From Bacteroidota bacterium (GTDB lineage Bacteria > Bacteroidota > Bacteroidia > Flavobacteriales_D > Crocinitomicaceae): a DNA stretch of 64,000 bases. The stretch is taken from NCBI GenBank assembly GCA_016192075.1, contig JACPUU010000008.1:83307-147306 (forward strand), written 5' to 3'. Position 1 is the first letter of the stretch. The number at the start of each line of letters is the position of its first letter. Shown here piece by piece: positions 8,766-17,320 of this stretch. The notes under the pieces were generated by a model. That model was not told the origin of the DNA, ran no database searches, and worked only from the letters and a program-made list of their open reading frames with translations. The position numbers and the translations under genes were made by a program.

Positions 8766-9059
8766 TTATTGTCCTTTACCTTTGTGTTTATCTACCTGGC
8801 GACGCAGTGCGTCACAGGCAAGGTCTGTCGCTTCTTCAAAACTTTTGCATTGTTTTTTTGCAAAAAGTTCTTTTCCGGGAATCATCAGTTTAATCTCAGC
8901 TACTTTGTTTTCAGCGTCAACAGATTTGTCAATTTTTAATACTACTTCACCGGCAATAATTTTATCAAAATAAATTTCCAGTTTATTTACTTTTCCGTTT
9001 ACAAAGTCAATGAGTTTTTTGTCAGCGTCAAAATGAAGCGAATGCACTTGCAGGTCCAT
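8766..9059 (-). CDS. hpf: Ribosome hibernation-promoting factor, short HPF/RaiA type
   Basis: HPF/RaiA proteins bind the decoding centre of idle ribosomes and protect them in stationary phase. The 97 residues fit the short form: MDLQVHSLHFDADKKLIDFV at the N-terminus, a central beta-alpha fold with VVLKIDK and EIKLMIPGKELFAKKQ (about 55-70), and the final helix SFEEATDLACDALRRQVDKH. The long-form C-terminal dimerisation domain is absent. It follows the recombinase gene by 11 bases and lies in the rpsU-xerC-hpf group common in Bacteroidetes. Confidence 0.9.
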   Translation of the reverse strand: MDLQVHSLHFDADKKLIDFVNGKVNKLEIYFDKIIAGEVVLKIDKSVDAENKVAEIKLMIPGKELFAKKQCKSFEEATDLACDALRRQVDKHKGKGQ

Positions 9060-9070
9060 AATTGTTCGTT

Positions 9071-9949
9071 TTAATTCACACCACGGGGATGCGATTGGTT
9101 ATAGATTGATTTAATTTGTGCAAACGAATTGTGTGTGTAAATCTGTGTTGCAGCAAGATCCACATGTCCCAATAACTTCTTGATTGACTCCAGTGAAGCA
9201 CCATGGTTCAACATGTGAGTCGCAAAAGTATGCCGCAGGACGTGCGGACTTTTTTTACTCAAATTCGTTGCCTTACCAAGGTAATAATTTACTTTAGTAT
9301 AAACAAATTTAGGGGTGAGTTTTTTACCGTTGCTCAGGAGAAAGAGCGAATCGCTTTTTAAACCGGCTGATGCTTTGAGCAGCATAAAGTCATGCATGAG
9401 CCGGCTTAAGGCAGCAGAAATCGGAATAATGCGCTCTTTGTTGCGTTTTCCAAGAACCTTAATTTGTGTGCCGGAAATGTTTTTCTCTTGCAGGTTAATG
9501 AGTTCAGACTGCCGGATGCCGGTTTGATAAAACAATTCCAGGATCAATTCATCCATTGCCCGCTGGTAGGGGTCTTCCACCTCATCAAAAACAGCTTTGC
9601 TCCACAGCTGGGTTTCAGGTACAAATTGCGGCAGTACTTTTTTTTGTTTCAGACTTTTTACCTTGGTTGACGGGTTTACGTCACAAAAGCCCTTTTGACG
9701 CAGAAACCTGAAAAAGGTTTTAATGCTGGAGAGCTTGCGGTTGACAGAGGTATTTTCAAGCCCTGATTCCACCAAAGCCACCAGGTAGCCCCTTAAATCA
9801 CGGTGCTTAAGCTCTTTTAGTTCATCATCTGAGCGCAAGGCCAGAATATCTATAAAATTCTCAAGGTCTTTTTTATACGCAATAACCGTATGCTCAGAAA
9901 AGCGCTTTTCATGTACCAGGTAGTCCAGAAATTCCTGCGGTAACTGCAT
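9071..9949 (-). CDS. xerC: Tyrosine recombinase, XerC/XerD type
   Basis: Site-specific recombinase that resolves chromosome dimers at dif. The 292 residues comprise an N-terminal SAM-like DNA-binding domain (residues 1-90, LPQEFLDYLVHEKRFSEHT) and a catalytic domain with all expected residues: R in TGIRQSELINL (about 168), K in VLGKRNKERIIPI, H and R in HVLRHTFATHML, H in LLGHVDLAATQ and the nucleophile Y in QIYTH. I start at ATG 9949; the upstream in-frame ATG at 9967 lies inside the rpsU terminator. It is a housekeeping gene by context, not an integrase of a mobile element. Whether it is the XerC or XerD equivalent cannot be decided here. Confidence 0.92.
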   Translation of the reverse strand: MQLPQEFLDYLVHEKRFSEHTVIAYKKDLENFIDILALRSDDELKELKHRDLRGYLVALVESGLENTSVNRKLSSIKTFFRFLRQKGFCDVNPSTKVKSLKQKKVLPQFVPETQLWSKAVFDEVEDPYQRAMDELILELFYQTGIRQSELINLQEKNISGTQIKVLGKRNKERIIPISAALSRLMHDFMLLKASAGLKSDSLFLLSNGKKLTPKFVYTKVNYYLGKATNLSKKSPHVLRHTFATHMLNHGASLESIKKLLGHVDLAATQIYTHNSFAQIKSIYNQSHPRGVN

Positions 9950-9980
9950 AAAAAAAGAGGTATACAAGTATACCTCTTTT
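9950..9980 (-). terminator. rpsU terminator abutting the recombinase start codon
   Basis: Minus-strand arms AAAAGAGGTATAC (9980-9968) and GTATACCTCTTTT (9965-9953) pair perfectly around a 2-base loop and run straight into a T-run ending at 9950; the recombinase ATG begins at 9949. It is a strong intrinsic terminator for rpsU, so downstream genes depend on read-through or an internal promoter. Confidence 0.85.
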
Positions 9981-10003
9981 ACGTATCATTTTAAAAAATG
10001 TTG

Positions 10004-10198
10004 TTATTGCACTTCGTTGATAGCCAGTTTTTGTTTGTAAACTGCTTTCAGTCTTCCCTGACGGCTAACAACAGATGGTTTTGTAAAAGCCTGACGCTCT
10101 CTTAACTGACGCAAAACGCCGGTTTTTTCGTATTTCTTTTTATACTTTTTAAGAGCTCTCTCAATGTTTTCGCCTTCTTTAATTGGAATAATCAACAT
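10004..10198 (-). CDS. rpsU: 30S ribosomal protein S21
   Basis: S21 is a small basic protein near the anti-Shine-Dalgarno end of 16S rRNA. The 64 residues begin MLIIPIKEGENIERALKKYKK and continue through the conserved EKTGVLRQLRERQAFTKPS. In Bacteroidetes S21 helps occlude the anti-Shine-Dalgarno sequence, which fits the scarcity of SD sites in this window. It has a promoter-like TATCTTTG box 34 bases upstream (10232-10239) and a strong terminator downstream. Confidence 0.95.
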   Translation of the reverse strand: MLIIPIKEGENIERALKKYKKKYEKTGVLRQLRERQAFTKPSVVSRQGRLKAVYKQKLAINEVQ

Positions 10199-10231
10199 AA
10201 TTTTTTCTTTATTTCATTCAAAATTGGATGG

Positions 10232-10239
10232 CAAAGATA
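10232..10239 (-). promoter_or_regulatory. Putative rpsU promoter -7 box
   Basis: Minus strand TATCTTTG matches TAnnTTTG. No clear TTG is found 19-21 bases upstream. The distance to the rpsU ATG (10198) implies a leader of about 28 bases. Confidence 0.45.
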
Positions 10240-10263
10240 ATACAAATCTCAATTCCTGCCTAA

Positions 10264-11403
10264 TTATTTTAAAATTTCTCTGGAAATAACCAGTTTCTGG
10301 ATCTCAGAAGTGCCTTCACCAATGGTACAGAGCTTAGAATCACGGTAAAATTTCTCAACCGGAAAATCTTTGGTATACCCGTACCCGCCAAAAATCTGTA
10401 CGGCATCATTTGAAACCGATACCGCTACTTCAGAGGCATAATATTTAGCCATTGCTGACTCTTTGCTCATTTTCATACCGCGTTCTTTCAAATCAGCGGC
10501 ATTTAAAAGCAACAGTTCAGACGCCTTTATTTTGGTAGCCATATCAGCCAGTTTAAAGGCTATGCCCTGGAACTGTGAAATAGGTTTGCCAAATTGTTGT
10601 CTTTCTTTGGAATATTTAATTGCTGCCTTATAGGCTCCCTGGGCAATTCCAAGGGCTAAAGATCCTATTGAAATACGGCCGCCGTCAAGAATTTGCATGG
10701 CCTGGATAAAACCTTCACCCTCTTTACCAATTAACTGATCTTTATGAACGCGGCAATTGGTGAAAATTAATTCAGCCGTTTCTGAAGCACGCATGCCCAG
10801 TTTATTTTCTTTTTTTCCGGATGCAAAACCAGGCGTTCCTTTTTCAATAATAAAAGCCGACATACCATGCGAGTCTCCTTTTTCACCGGTTCTTACAATA
10901 ACAACGGCTACGTCACCGGAAATGGCATGTGTAATGAAGTTTTTAGACCCGTTGATCACATAATAGTCTCCGTCTTTTACGGCAGTGGTATTCATTCCAC
11001 CGGCATCTGATCCGGTTCCGGTTTCTGTTAATCCCCAGGCACCAATCCACTCAGCAGTTGCCAGTTTGGGAAGGTATTTTCTTTTTTGCGCTTCACTGGC
11101 GTGATACATAATATGACCTGTACACAACGAGTTATGCGCAGCTACTGACAGTCCGATTGAGCCACAAACCTGCGAAATTTCAGAAATTACAGTAATGTAT
11201 TCAAAATACGAAAGACCGCTTCCACCATATTCTGCAGGAACCAGAACACCCATTAAACCAAGTTCACCCAGTTTTTTGAAAACCGGTACGGGAAACTCCT
11301 GCGACTCATCCCATTTCATGATATTCGGGCGGATTTCTTTTTCAGCAAAATCACGCACCATCTGTTTTATCATCAACTGATTGTCGTTTTCTATGACTTT
11401 CAT
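10264..11403 (-). CDS. Acyl-CoA dehydrogenase, short/medium-chain type
   Basis: FAD enzyme that makes the first double bond in beta-oxidation or branched-chain acyl-CoA breakdown, passing electrons to electron-transfer flavoprotein. The 379 residues match the family. Visible are the FAD/substrate motif [17 protein letters not shown] (about 125-141), the C-terminal signature [20 protein letters not shown] (about 338-357) and IGEGTSEIQ, where the first E is at the catalytic base position of butyryl/short-chain enzymes. The substrate cannot be fixed from sequence. It lies 18 bases after apt; that link looks like simple cotranscription without a shared pathway. Confidence 0.92.
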   Translation of the reverse strand: MKVIENDNQLMIKQMVRDFAEKEIRPNIMKWDESQEFPVPVFKKLGELGLMGVLVPAEYGGSGLSYFEYITVISEISQVCGSIGLSVAAHNSLCTGHIMYHASEAQKRKYLPKLATAEWIGAWGLTETGTGSDAGGMNTTAVKDGDYYVINGSKNFITHAISGDVAVVIVRTGEKGDSHGMSAFIIEKGTPGFASGKKENKLGMRASETAELIFTNCRVHKDQLIGKEGEGFIQAMQILDGGRISIGSLALGIAQGAYKAAIKYSKERQQFGKPISQFQGIAFKLADMATKIKASELLLLNAADLKERGMKMSKESAMAKYYASEVAVSVSNDAVQIFGGYGYTKDFPVEKFYRDSKLCTIGEGTSEIQKLVISREILK

Positions 11404-11421
11404 TTCAGTAGTAGTTTTTTT

Positions 11422-11952
11422 TTAGTAGCGCACTAAAGTACTAATATTTTCTGAGTAATTTGAAAGCGCTTGTTTACCGTTTAAAAAGGATAATTCAACC
11501 AGAAAGTTGAATCCTGCCACCACGGCATTCTGCCTCTTAATCAATTCAGCCGCGGCCGAGGCAGAGCCACCGGTGGCCAATAAATCATCGTGAATGAGAA
11601 TTCGCTGACCCGGTTTTACATCATCTACCTGCATTTCAATTACGGCCGATCCATACTCCAGCTCATACGAATAGGAAATGGTTTTATAAGGCAATTTACC
11701 TTTTTTACGGATTAAAATAAAGGGAACACCAAGTGCCATAGCAAGCGGTACACCCAATAAAAAACCACGGCTTTCAATACCCGCAATTCCGTCAATTTTC
11801 AACGGTTCAATTTCATTTTTAAGGTGAACAACAATCTCCTGGCAGAGCTCAAAATTCTGCATAATCGGGGTGATATCTTTAAACAGAATACCCGGTTTTG
11901 GAAAATCAGGAATATCCCTGATCACGCCTTTAACTTTATCTTCAATGGTCAT
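11422..11952 (-). CDS. apt: Adenine phosphoribosyltransferase
   Basis: Salvages adenine to AMP with PRPP. The 176 residues show the family start (IRDIPDFPKPGILFKDITPI, about 11-30), IAGIESRGFLLGVPLA (about 58-73) and the PRPP-binding loop ILIHDDLLATGGSASAA (about 117-133). Length is normal. Its ATG overlaps the stop codon of the upstream helix-hairpin-helix gene by 4 bases (11949-11952), so the two are translationally coupled. Confidence 0.96.
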   Translation of the reverse strand: MTIEDKVKGVIRDIPDFPKPGILFKDITPIMQNFELCQEIVVHLKNEIEPLKIDGIAGIESRGFLLGVPLAMALGVPFILIRKKGKLPYKTISYSYELEYGSAVIEMQVDDVKPGQRILIHDDLLATGGSASAAAELIKRQNAVVAGFNFLVELSFLNGKQALSNYSENISTLVRY

Positions 11953-12779
11953 TCAAAACGAATATATGGTTCGAGTTTTTCTTCTCCCTCTGGTGTGAGC
12001 AGCGCTTTTGCAATCAGAAAATCAAGGTTTCTGATGGGTGCCTGTTCACGTTCTTTCAAAATGGCAGCCGTCATTGCAAAATCAATATACGGGTGCCGGT
12101 CAATTTCATCTTTTGTAGCGGTATTAATATTCAGCGTTTTTATTTCAGCCTGATTCAATGTGGTATTATCGACCAGTACCTGGTAAATATCTTCGGTCAT
12201 TTTATATACTTCATGCAATTGCGTCATGCTGTAAAAACCACCCAGCGAGGTTCGTTTCTGAATAATATTTTTTGCTGTCCAGGCTCCAATTCCGGGCAAC
12301 GTTTCAAGCTCTTCAGCAGTAGCTGTATTCAATGAAATAGCCACTGTCTTGTTTTCACTTTCAGGAGCCGATTCAAGTAAAATATACGGTTCCAGTTCCA
12401 TGTATTTTTCATCTGAAATAACGTACACTTTTTTCAGCTCTTCTTTTGTTTTGAAAGGTCCGTTTTTTGCGCGGTAATCGAGAATTGCCGCTGCCTGCTT
12501 GTGCGAAAATCCTAGCTTTTTCCAGTCGCTCAATGCAATGGTGTTTGGATCAAATTCAAACAGCGAATAGCTAAAATCAGGCCTGTAAGTCTGCGCAAAA
12601 GAGCGGTCTTCTTCAGCAGCCAGCTGAACATACTGCAGCTGCTGCGGATTTACTTCAAGCGGTTGCTGCAACCTGATTTCGTGTGTCCAATTCAGAACAA
12701 CCAATACGATCAGAATCAGGGTTGACCAGATAACAACACCCAACTGCTGCACCCGTGTAAATGCAAAGTAGTTTTTCAC
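11949..12779 (-). CDS. Membrane-anchored helix-hairpin-helix (ComEA-like) protein
   Basis: The 276-residue protein has one N-terminal transmembrane helix (about residues 14-30, LGVVIWSTLILIVLVVLNW) and then three helix-hairpin-helix segments: WKKLGFSHKQAAAILDYRAK (about 86-105), NTATAEELETLPGIGAWTAK (about 151-170) and NINTATKDEIDRHPYIDF (about 218-235). This layout resembles ComEA-type DNA-uptake proteins, with the DNA-binding part outside the inner membrane, but it is longer and has more HhH units. A role in DNA uptake is inference; no other competence genes are nearby. It is coupled to apt. Confidence 0.8.
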   Translation of the reverse strand: MKNYFAFTRVQQLGVVIWSTLILIVLVVLNWTHEIRLQQPLEVNPQQLQYVQLAAEEDRSFAQTYRPDFSYSLFEFDPNTIALSDWKKLGFSHKQAAAILDYRAKNGPFKTKEELKKVYVISDEKYMELEPYILLESAPESENKTVAISLNTATAEELETLPGIGAWTAKNIIQKRTSLGGFYSMTQLHEVYKMTEDIYQVLVDNTTLNQAEIKTLNINTATKDEIDRHPYIDFAMTAAILKEREQAPIRNLDFLIAKALLTPEGEEKLEPYIRFE

Positions 12780-12813
12780 GCCAAAAAATTAAAAACCCAT
12801 ACCTGACTGACGA

Positions 12814-12954
12814 CTATTTTTTGTCATCATTTTCAGTATACGAATCTGGCTCATCGTGTTTTTTCATGGTGAGAACCTTGTAGAAAAAATAGCCGGTAAT
12901 TACAGTAATTGTAATTTCAGTTACCAGCATCATGGTTAATGCTCCTGTACTCAT
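12814..12954 (-). CDS. MetS-like small subunit of the NSS transporter
   Basis: A 46-residue open frame starts ATG at 12954 and overlaps the transporter stop codon as ATGA. The product, MSTGALTMMLVTEITITVITG then YFFYKVLTMKKHDEPDSYTENDDKK, is one hydrophobic helix (about residues 3-28) followed by a short charged tail. Small single-helix subunits encoded right after NSS-family transporters are known, with the Corynebacterium MetPS methionine/alanine importer as the model, where the small protein is required for uptake. Size, topology and coupling fit that class. Family membership is inferred from context and pattern, not from an alignment. Confidence 0.75.
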   Translation of the reverse strand: MSTGALTMMLVTEITITVITGYFFYKVLTMKKHDEPDSYTENDDKK

Positions 12955-14546
12955 GATGTAAATCTCCCTTCTTTAATGCGTTTTTTGTATGCGTGATAAA
13001 CGAGGTAAGCAATTGCCAACCAAAGTAACAACAGACCTGCCCTGGAAATATTCACGTAAAGTAATTTGGTGTGTAACGATTCAAGAACAGCCGGATCAGT
13101 AGTTTCTGAAATGGCCTTGTAAATATCCACGTTCATAATTTTGTCCCAGATTCCGGGACAACTCATAACAAATACATATCCTAACAGAACCGGGGTGATC
13201 CATTTAATGAAGAACTTAAAAATGGTTGGTACTTTAATATCCGCGCCGTCGGTAATTTCTCTCCAGCCTTTGTCCATTCCAAATACCCAGGCAAACAATA
13301 TAATTTCCAACAGGGCAAAAACTACGAGTGAAACAGTTCCTGCCCAATAATCATATTCATCAAAAACGCCTTCGTTGAAAAAAAGTACCGTTGGCAAACC
13401 AAGTAGAAAAACAATTCCCCCAAAAGCCCAGGCAGCCGGTTTCCGTCTCCAGCCGTATTCATCTTCAAGGAATCCCATAACCGGAGTTCCCATTGCAAGT
13501 GAAGATGTAATACCTGCAAAGAACAATAACCCGAACCAGAATACACCCGCTATAATAGCCATAACAGGTCCCCATTGTTCAAACAGGTAAGGCATGGTCA
13601 TAAATCCTAAACCAAGTCCGCCACTTTTTGTCATTTCAACAACCTGATCAATTCCCAGGTAACCAACCGCAATTGGAATTAAAATAGCGGAACCTAAAAC
13701 CACCTCTACAAATTCATTCATCCAGCCGGCGCTCATGGCATTCAAAGCAATATCATCTTTCTTTTTAATGTATGATGCGTAACATTGAATAGAACCCATT
13801 CCAAGCGAAAGCGTGAAGAAAACCTGGCCCGCCGCCGCAAGCCATACTTTAGGCTCCCAGATTGAACTGAAATCAGGCGACCAAAGAAAGTTCAACCCTA
13901 CCACCCCGTCAAATGTAGCACCCTCTGAACCGGCTTTAATGGTAATGGCTTTGTATGCCAGAAATGCACCAAAAATTAAAAGCAGCGGCATACCAATTTT
14001 GGCGGCTTTTTCAACACCACCGGAAAGACCTTTTGATAAAATCCAGGTGTTTAATAACAAACATAACAGCCAGAAGAAAATCGGCATCCACGAGAAATGT
14101 CCGGCACCATCTTCTAATGAAACGTAGTTTCCAAAATAGGTAGCAACCTCAGCCTGTGTCTGACCTGAAAATTCACCGGTTATGGAATTCCACATCCAGG
14201 AAAGCGTCCACGATTCCAGGTAACAATAATAGGCCGCAACAGCTACGTTGGTGAAGATTCCAAACACACCCACATATTTCCAGAATTTACGGCGATCCAT
14301 GGAATCAAAAATGAACGGTGTACTGTGGTGGCCTTTTGATCCGCCAAAACGACCGCTGGACCACTCTACAAAAAGTAACGGTAAGCCCATCAATAAAAAA
14401 CATACAATGTAAGGAATGATGAATGCCCCACCCCCATTTTGAATTGCCTGAACCGGGAAGCGCAGAAAGTTACCAAGGCCGACAGCGTTACCTGCCATTG
14501 CCAGAATTAATCCTACACGTGAGCCCCATGCTTCGGTATTTGCCAT
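12951..14546 (-). CDS. Sodium-dependent amino-acid transporter, NSS family
   Basis: Neurotransmitter:sodium symporter family protein importing an amino acid with Na+. The 531 residues hold about twelve membrane helices. TM1 carries the unwound sodium-site motif GNAVGLGNFLRFPVQAIQNG (about 15-34), followed by GGGAFIIPYIVCFLLMGLPL in TM2, and TM6 holds FFTLSLGMGSIQCYASY (about 244-260). The presence of a coupled 46-residue MetS-like gene suggests a MetP-type importer for methionine, alanine or similar substrates, but specificity is not readable from sequence. Confidence 0.92.
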   Translation of the reverse strand: MANTEAWGSRVGLILAMAGNAVGLGNFLRFPVQAIQNGGGAFIIPYIVCFLLMGLPLLFVEWSSGRFGGSKGHHSTPFIFDSMDRRKFWKYVGVFGIFTNVAVAAYYCYLESWTLSWMWNSITGEFSGQTQAEVATYFGNYVSLEDGAGHFSWMPIFFWLLCLLLNTWILSKGLSGGVEKAAKIGMPLLLIFGAFLAYKAITIKAGSEGATFDGVVGLNFLWSPDFSSIWEPKVWLAAAGQVFFTLSLGMGSIQCYASYIKKKDDIALNAMSAGWMNEFVEVVLGSAILIPIAVGYLGIDQVVEMTKSGGLGLGFMTMPYLFEQWGPVMAIIAGVFWFGLLFFAGITSSLAMGTPVMGFLEDEYGWRRKPAAWAFGGIVFLLGLPTVLFFNEGVFDEYDYWAGTVSLVVFALLEIILFAWVFGMDKGWREITDGADIKVPTIFKFFIKWITPVLLGYVFVMSCPGIWDKIMNVDIYKAISETTDPAVLESLHTKLLYVNISRAGLLLLWLAIAYLVYHAYKKRIKEGRFTS

Positions 14547-14647
14547 GAATTATTTTTTAAGGTTGATGGGTAAATTTAACCATTATCCTGAAAAACGGGC
14601 AGAAAGGGTCGAAAAGATGAGGGAAATATTAAGGGCGGCGTGTTGTG

Positions 14648-14695
14648 GGGATATATTGTAGGTACAACTCACGAGTTGTACCTACAATATATCCC
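14648..14695. repeat. Long perfect palindrome between the transporter and a lipoprotein gene
   Basis: Arms of 22 bases (14648-14669 and 14674-14695, starting GGGATATATTGTAGGTACAA) flank the loop CACG with no mismatch. It lies 102 bases upstream of the NSS transporter start and 5 bases past the lipoprotein stop codon (14701). It can serve as the lipoprotein terminator, but there is no strong U-run. Perfect symmetry and length also suggest a dispersed palindromic element. Confidence 0.75.
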
Positions 14696-14700
14696 GATTA

Positions 14701-15222
14701 TTAATCAACCACGTTATAATCGGCATCCATCAGAATAACGATGTCGTTAACCTCGTCGCCCAACTGGTAATGCACGGTTGCTTCAAAGCCTGCAATGTCA
14801 GCCCAAACGCTTCGTTTCAGATGCATAAAAATGCGATTCGTTTGCGCAAATTCGGCCTGTTTTATCTGCAGTTCCTGCAATTTCAAACGGTATTCAAGTG
14901 ATTTTATTTTGGCTTCTTTTGCCTCAGCCACATTGCCCGCCTTTTCAAGGTCTAATGATTTATACGACCAGTCGTCAACCATTAAATGAAGGGTATCAAT
15001 GTCTAACTGAATTAAGTTGATATTCTCTTCGATGGTCAGAATCATTTCATCCAATTCATTGTGCTTTACGGTATCAGTGATTGTAATTTCCACATCAACA
15101 GAATCTCCCATAAAAAAATACGCACGTACGTTTTTTTCAATAAGTTCCTGATCAGAAAGTTTGGTTTCACCTTTACAACTAAAGATTAAAAAAGAAACGG
15201 ACAGTAAAAGAAGGAGACGCAT
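14701..15222 (-). CDS. Predicted lipoprotein of unknown function
   Basis: I do not recognise the family. The 173-residue product starts MRLLLLLSVSFLIFSCKGE, a clear lipoprotein signal with the cysteine at residue 16 and no aspartate at +2. The mature part is mostly helical and charged, with a likely coiled coil from about 70 to 125 (KSLDLEKAGNVAEAKEAKIK, then SLEYRLKLQELQIKQAEF) and a short beta-rich tail ending DADYNVVD. The open frame extends upstream to 15291, but the lipoprotein signal fixes the start at 15222. It is probably exported and lipid-anchored. Confidence 0.75.
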   Translation of the reverse strand: MRLLLLLSVSFLIFSCKGETKLSDQELIEKNVRAYFFMGDSVDVEITITDTVKHNELDEMILTIEENINLIQLDIDTLHLMVDDWSYKSLDLEKAGNVAEAKEAKIKSLEYRLKLQELQIKQAEFAQTNRIFMHLKRSVWADIAGFEATVHYQLGDEVNDIVILMDADYNVVD

Positions 15223-15297
15223 AACACCAATTATTGTGCAAAGATGCGCAATATTTCTGACGCATTCTAATTCACCCGCGACAGGAAACAAAAGGGC

Positions 15298-15323
15298 AAA
15301 AAAAATCCGGCCGCAGCCGGATT
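15298..15323 (-). terminator. Terminator of the phosphate transporter gene
   Basis: Minus-strand AATCCGGC, loop TGCG, GCCGGATT, then a run of about eight T. It lies just past the transporter stop at 15331. Confidence 0.85.
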
Positions 15324-15330
15324 AATGTTT

Positions 15331-16389
15331 TTAGTTTACACCTGTCATATTCAGAATCCAGAATACCAGGGCGCCTAATAGCCCGCTGATTGGAATGGTC
15401 AGAATCCATGCCCAGAGTAATGAGATTGTAACACCCCAGCGAACGGCCGAAACACGTTTGGTCATACCAACCCCGATAATGGAACCGGTAATGGTGTGGG
15501 TTGTACTAACAGGAATACCTAATTTTTCAGTCATAAACAAGGTAGCAGCACCGGCAGTTTCTGCAGCAACGCCCTCAAGCGGGGTTACCTTGGTAATTTT
15601 GGTACCCATGGTTTTGATAATTTTCCAGCCGCCAAACATGGTTCCGATTCCGATAGCAAAATAACAGGCAGCCGGAATCCAGTTAGGCAAATGGTTAATG
15701 ACCAGTTTTCCCTTGGCATCCATTTCCTGACCGATGTGTGCCCATTCCGGAATTGGTTGTCCCGAAGCAGTCAACTGCGCCATGTATACCAGCATTGCTG
15801 CGGCAATAATACCCATTACTTTTTGAGCATCGTTACCACCGTGGCCAATACTGAATAAAGCAGATGAAACCAACTGGAGTTTTTTGAACCAACGGTCAGC
15901 TTTTGACGGATTCGCTTTGCGGCAGATATTTACAATAATCAGTGTTATAATACTGGCAATGATCATACCCACAATTGGCGCTGCAAAAATGAATGCAAAC
16001 GTGATCAGAATTTTTTCCTGGTTAACAACGCCAAAGCCGGCATTGGCAACAGCTGCACCGGCAAAACCGCCAAGCAGTGTATGTGATGAGCTGGAAGGAA
16101 TTCCAAACCACCAGGTTAAAAGGTTCCAGCAAATTGCTGCTATTAACCCGGCACAAACAACGGCAAAGGTTACAGAATCAGGATTAACAATTTTTGCAAC
16201 TGTATCAGCCACTTTCAGGTCAAAAATCCAGAAGGCCAATACGTTGAAAAATGCGGCCCATAATACGGCCTGAAAAGGAGTCAGAACTTTCGTTGAAACG
16301 ACAGTAGCAATAGAGTTGGCTGCATCGTGAAACCCATTAATAAGGTCAAAAAGAAGCGCCAGAAATATAATGGTGAGCAAAATTCCCAT
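15331..16389 (-). CDS. pitA: Inorganic phosphate transporter, PiT family
   Basis: Low-affinity phosphate importer driven by cations. The 352 residues have about ten membrane helices and both halves of the PiT signature: GFHDAANSIATVVSTKVLTP (about 20-39) and the second-half SIGHGGNDAQKVMGIIAAA (about 181-199), plus PVSTTHTITGSIIGVG (about 296-311). It lies 41 bases downstream of a DUF47 gene, the classical pit/DUF47 pairing in which the PhoU-like partner is thought to modulate transport. Confidence 0.94.
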   Translation of the reverse strand: MGILLTIIFLALLFDLINGFHDAANSIATVVSTKVLTPFQAVLWAAFFNVLAFWIFDLKVADTVAKIVNPDSVTFAVVCAGLIAAICWNLLTWWFGIPSSSSHTLLGGFAGAAVANAGFGVVNQEKILITFAFIFAAPIVGMIIASIITLIIVNICRKANPSKADRWFKKLQLVSSALFSIGHGGNDAQKVMGIIAAAMLVYMAQLTASGQPIPEWAHIGQEMDAKGKLVINHLPNWIPAACYFAIGIGTMFGGWKIIKTMGTKITKVTPLEGVAAETAGAATLFMTEKLGIPVSTTHTITGSIIGVGMTKRVSAVRWGVTISLLWAWILTIPISGLLGALVFWILNMTGVN

Positions 16390-16430
16390 TGTAATAATTT
16401 TTTACGTTGAATAGATGATCAACCAATCAC

Positions 16431-17075
16431 TTAGGCGTGCTTAATGATAATTGACTGAATGACATTGGTAGCATCCTCACATTTGTCAGTTGCTGTTTCA
16501 AGTGCCTGAAGAACTTCTTTATTTTTAATCAGTTCAATTGCATCTTTTTCATTTTCGAAAAGATCTGCAATGGCTAAATCAAACAAATCATCTGCATGAT
16601 TTTCAATGCTGTTTACACGCACACAGGCCTCACGGATTTTTGTGACATCACGCATGTTGCGCAATTCTTTCACTGCACCGTGCAGTTCATTGGAGGCAAT
16701 TTGAATTAACTCCGCCAGTTTCTGCATTGAAGGTGTTATTTTTTCTACCTTATAAAGTTCCATTCTTTTTGAAGCTCCGTGAACGAAATCAGCAATATCA
16801 TCCAGTGAAGAAATTAATGCATGAATATCTTCACGGTCAAATGGCGTGATGAAATTGGCACTTAATTCTTTAAACGTTTCATGGGTTAACGAATCTCCAA
16901 CATGTTCCAATCTTTCAATTTCACGAATCAGTTCTTTTTTCCGGTCTGCACTAGGTGTATTTACCATTTCAACCAGGGCGTTTGAAATTTCGATCAGGTT
17001 GGCTGTTGCTTTTTCGAAAAGAGTAAAAAACACTTTGTTTTTTGGCTGGAAATAGTGGAAAATGTTAAAGCTCAT
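16431..17075 (-). CDS. DUF47 PhoU-like phosphate-transport regulator
   Basis: The 214-residue protein is all-helical and PhoU-like (DUF47 group). Visible family features are EIERLEHVGDSLTHETFKEL (about 48-67), FITPFDREDIHALISSLDDI (about 72-91) and the second-repeat signature RVNSIENHADDLFDLAIADL (about 152-171), with acidic residues that bind metal clusters in PhoU relatives. Paired upstream of the PiT gene, it probably regulates phosphate uptake. A TATATTTG box 37 bases upstream (17112-17119) likely drives both genes. Confidence 0.92.
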   Translation of the reverse strand: MSFNIFHYFQPKNKVFFTLFEKATANLIEISNALVEMVNTPSADRKKELIREIERLEHVGDSLTHETFKELSANFITPFDREDIHALISSLDDIADFVHGASKRMELYKVEKITPSMQKLAELIQIASNELHGAVKELRNMRDVTKIREACVRVNSIENHADDLFDLAIADLFENEKDAIELIKNKEVLQALETATDKCEDATNVIQSIIIKHA

Positions 17076-17111
17076 GTAGACTTTTTTTACGATTATTAAT
17101 TAAAGACGGTA

Positions 17112-17119
17112 CAAATATA
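17112..17119 (-). promoter_or_regulatory. Putative -7 box for the DUF47-pit operon
   Basis: Minus strand TATATTTG is an exact TAnnTTTG box, placed 37 bases before the DUF47 ATG. No convincing TTG is found 19-21 bases upstream. Confidence 0.5.
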
Positions 17120-17197
17120 GAGAGCTTTAAACTGGCACCCGGGCGGCAAACGTTACTTTAATGTTAACTTAACGTTAAGAACCGTTTGAAGGCATAG

Positions 17198-17224
17198 GTA
17201 ATAATTTGAAAAACAAATTATTAC
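17198..17224. terminator. AT-rich inverted repeat after the S41 peptidase gene
   Basis: GTAATAATTTG (17198-17208), AAAAA, CAAATTATTAC (17214-17224) is a perfect 11-base inverted repeat between the S41 stop and the DUF47 promoter. It is too AT-rich to be a strong terminator; a regulator-binding site is the alternative. Confidence 0.35.
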
Positions 17225-17320
17225 ACAATCATCAACGGTGCAGAAAAAAAGGAAAAACACGCAAACACAGAACGTAGTGCTTTACTGTGTGAAAAAGAGG
17301 GCAACTGTTCAATATTGGAT

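Noticed and set aside
9071..9949. Integrase of a mobile element
   Set aside because: The recombinase is flanked by rpsU and hpf, the normal housekeeping position in Bacteroidetes, and no attachment-site repeats or phage genes are near.
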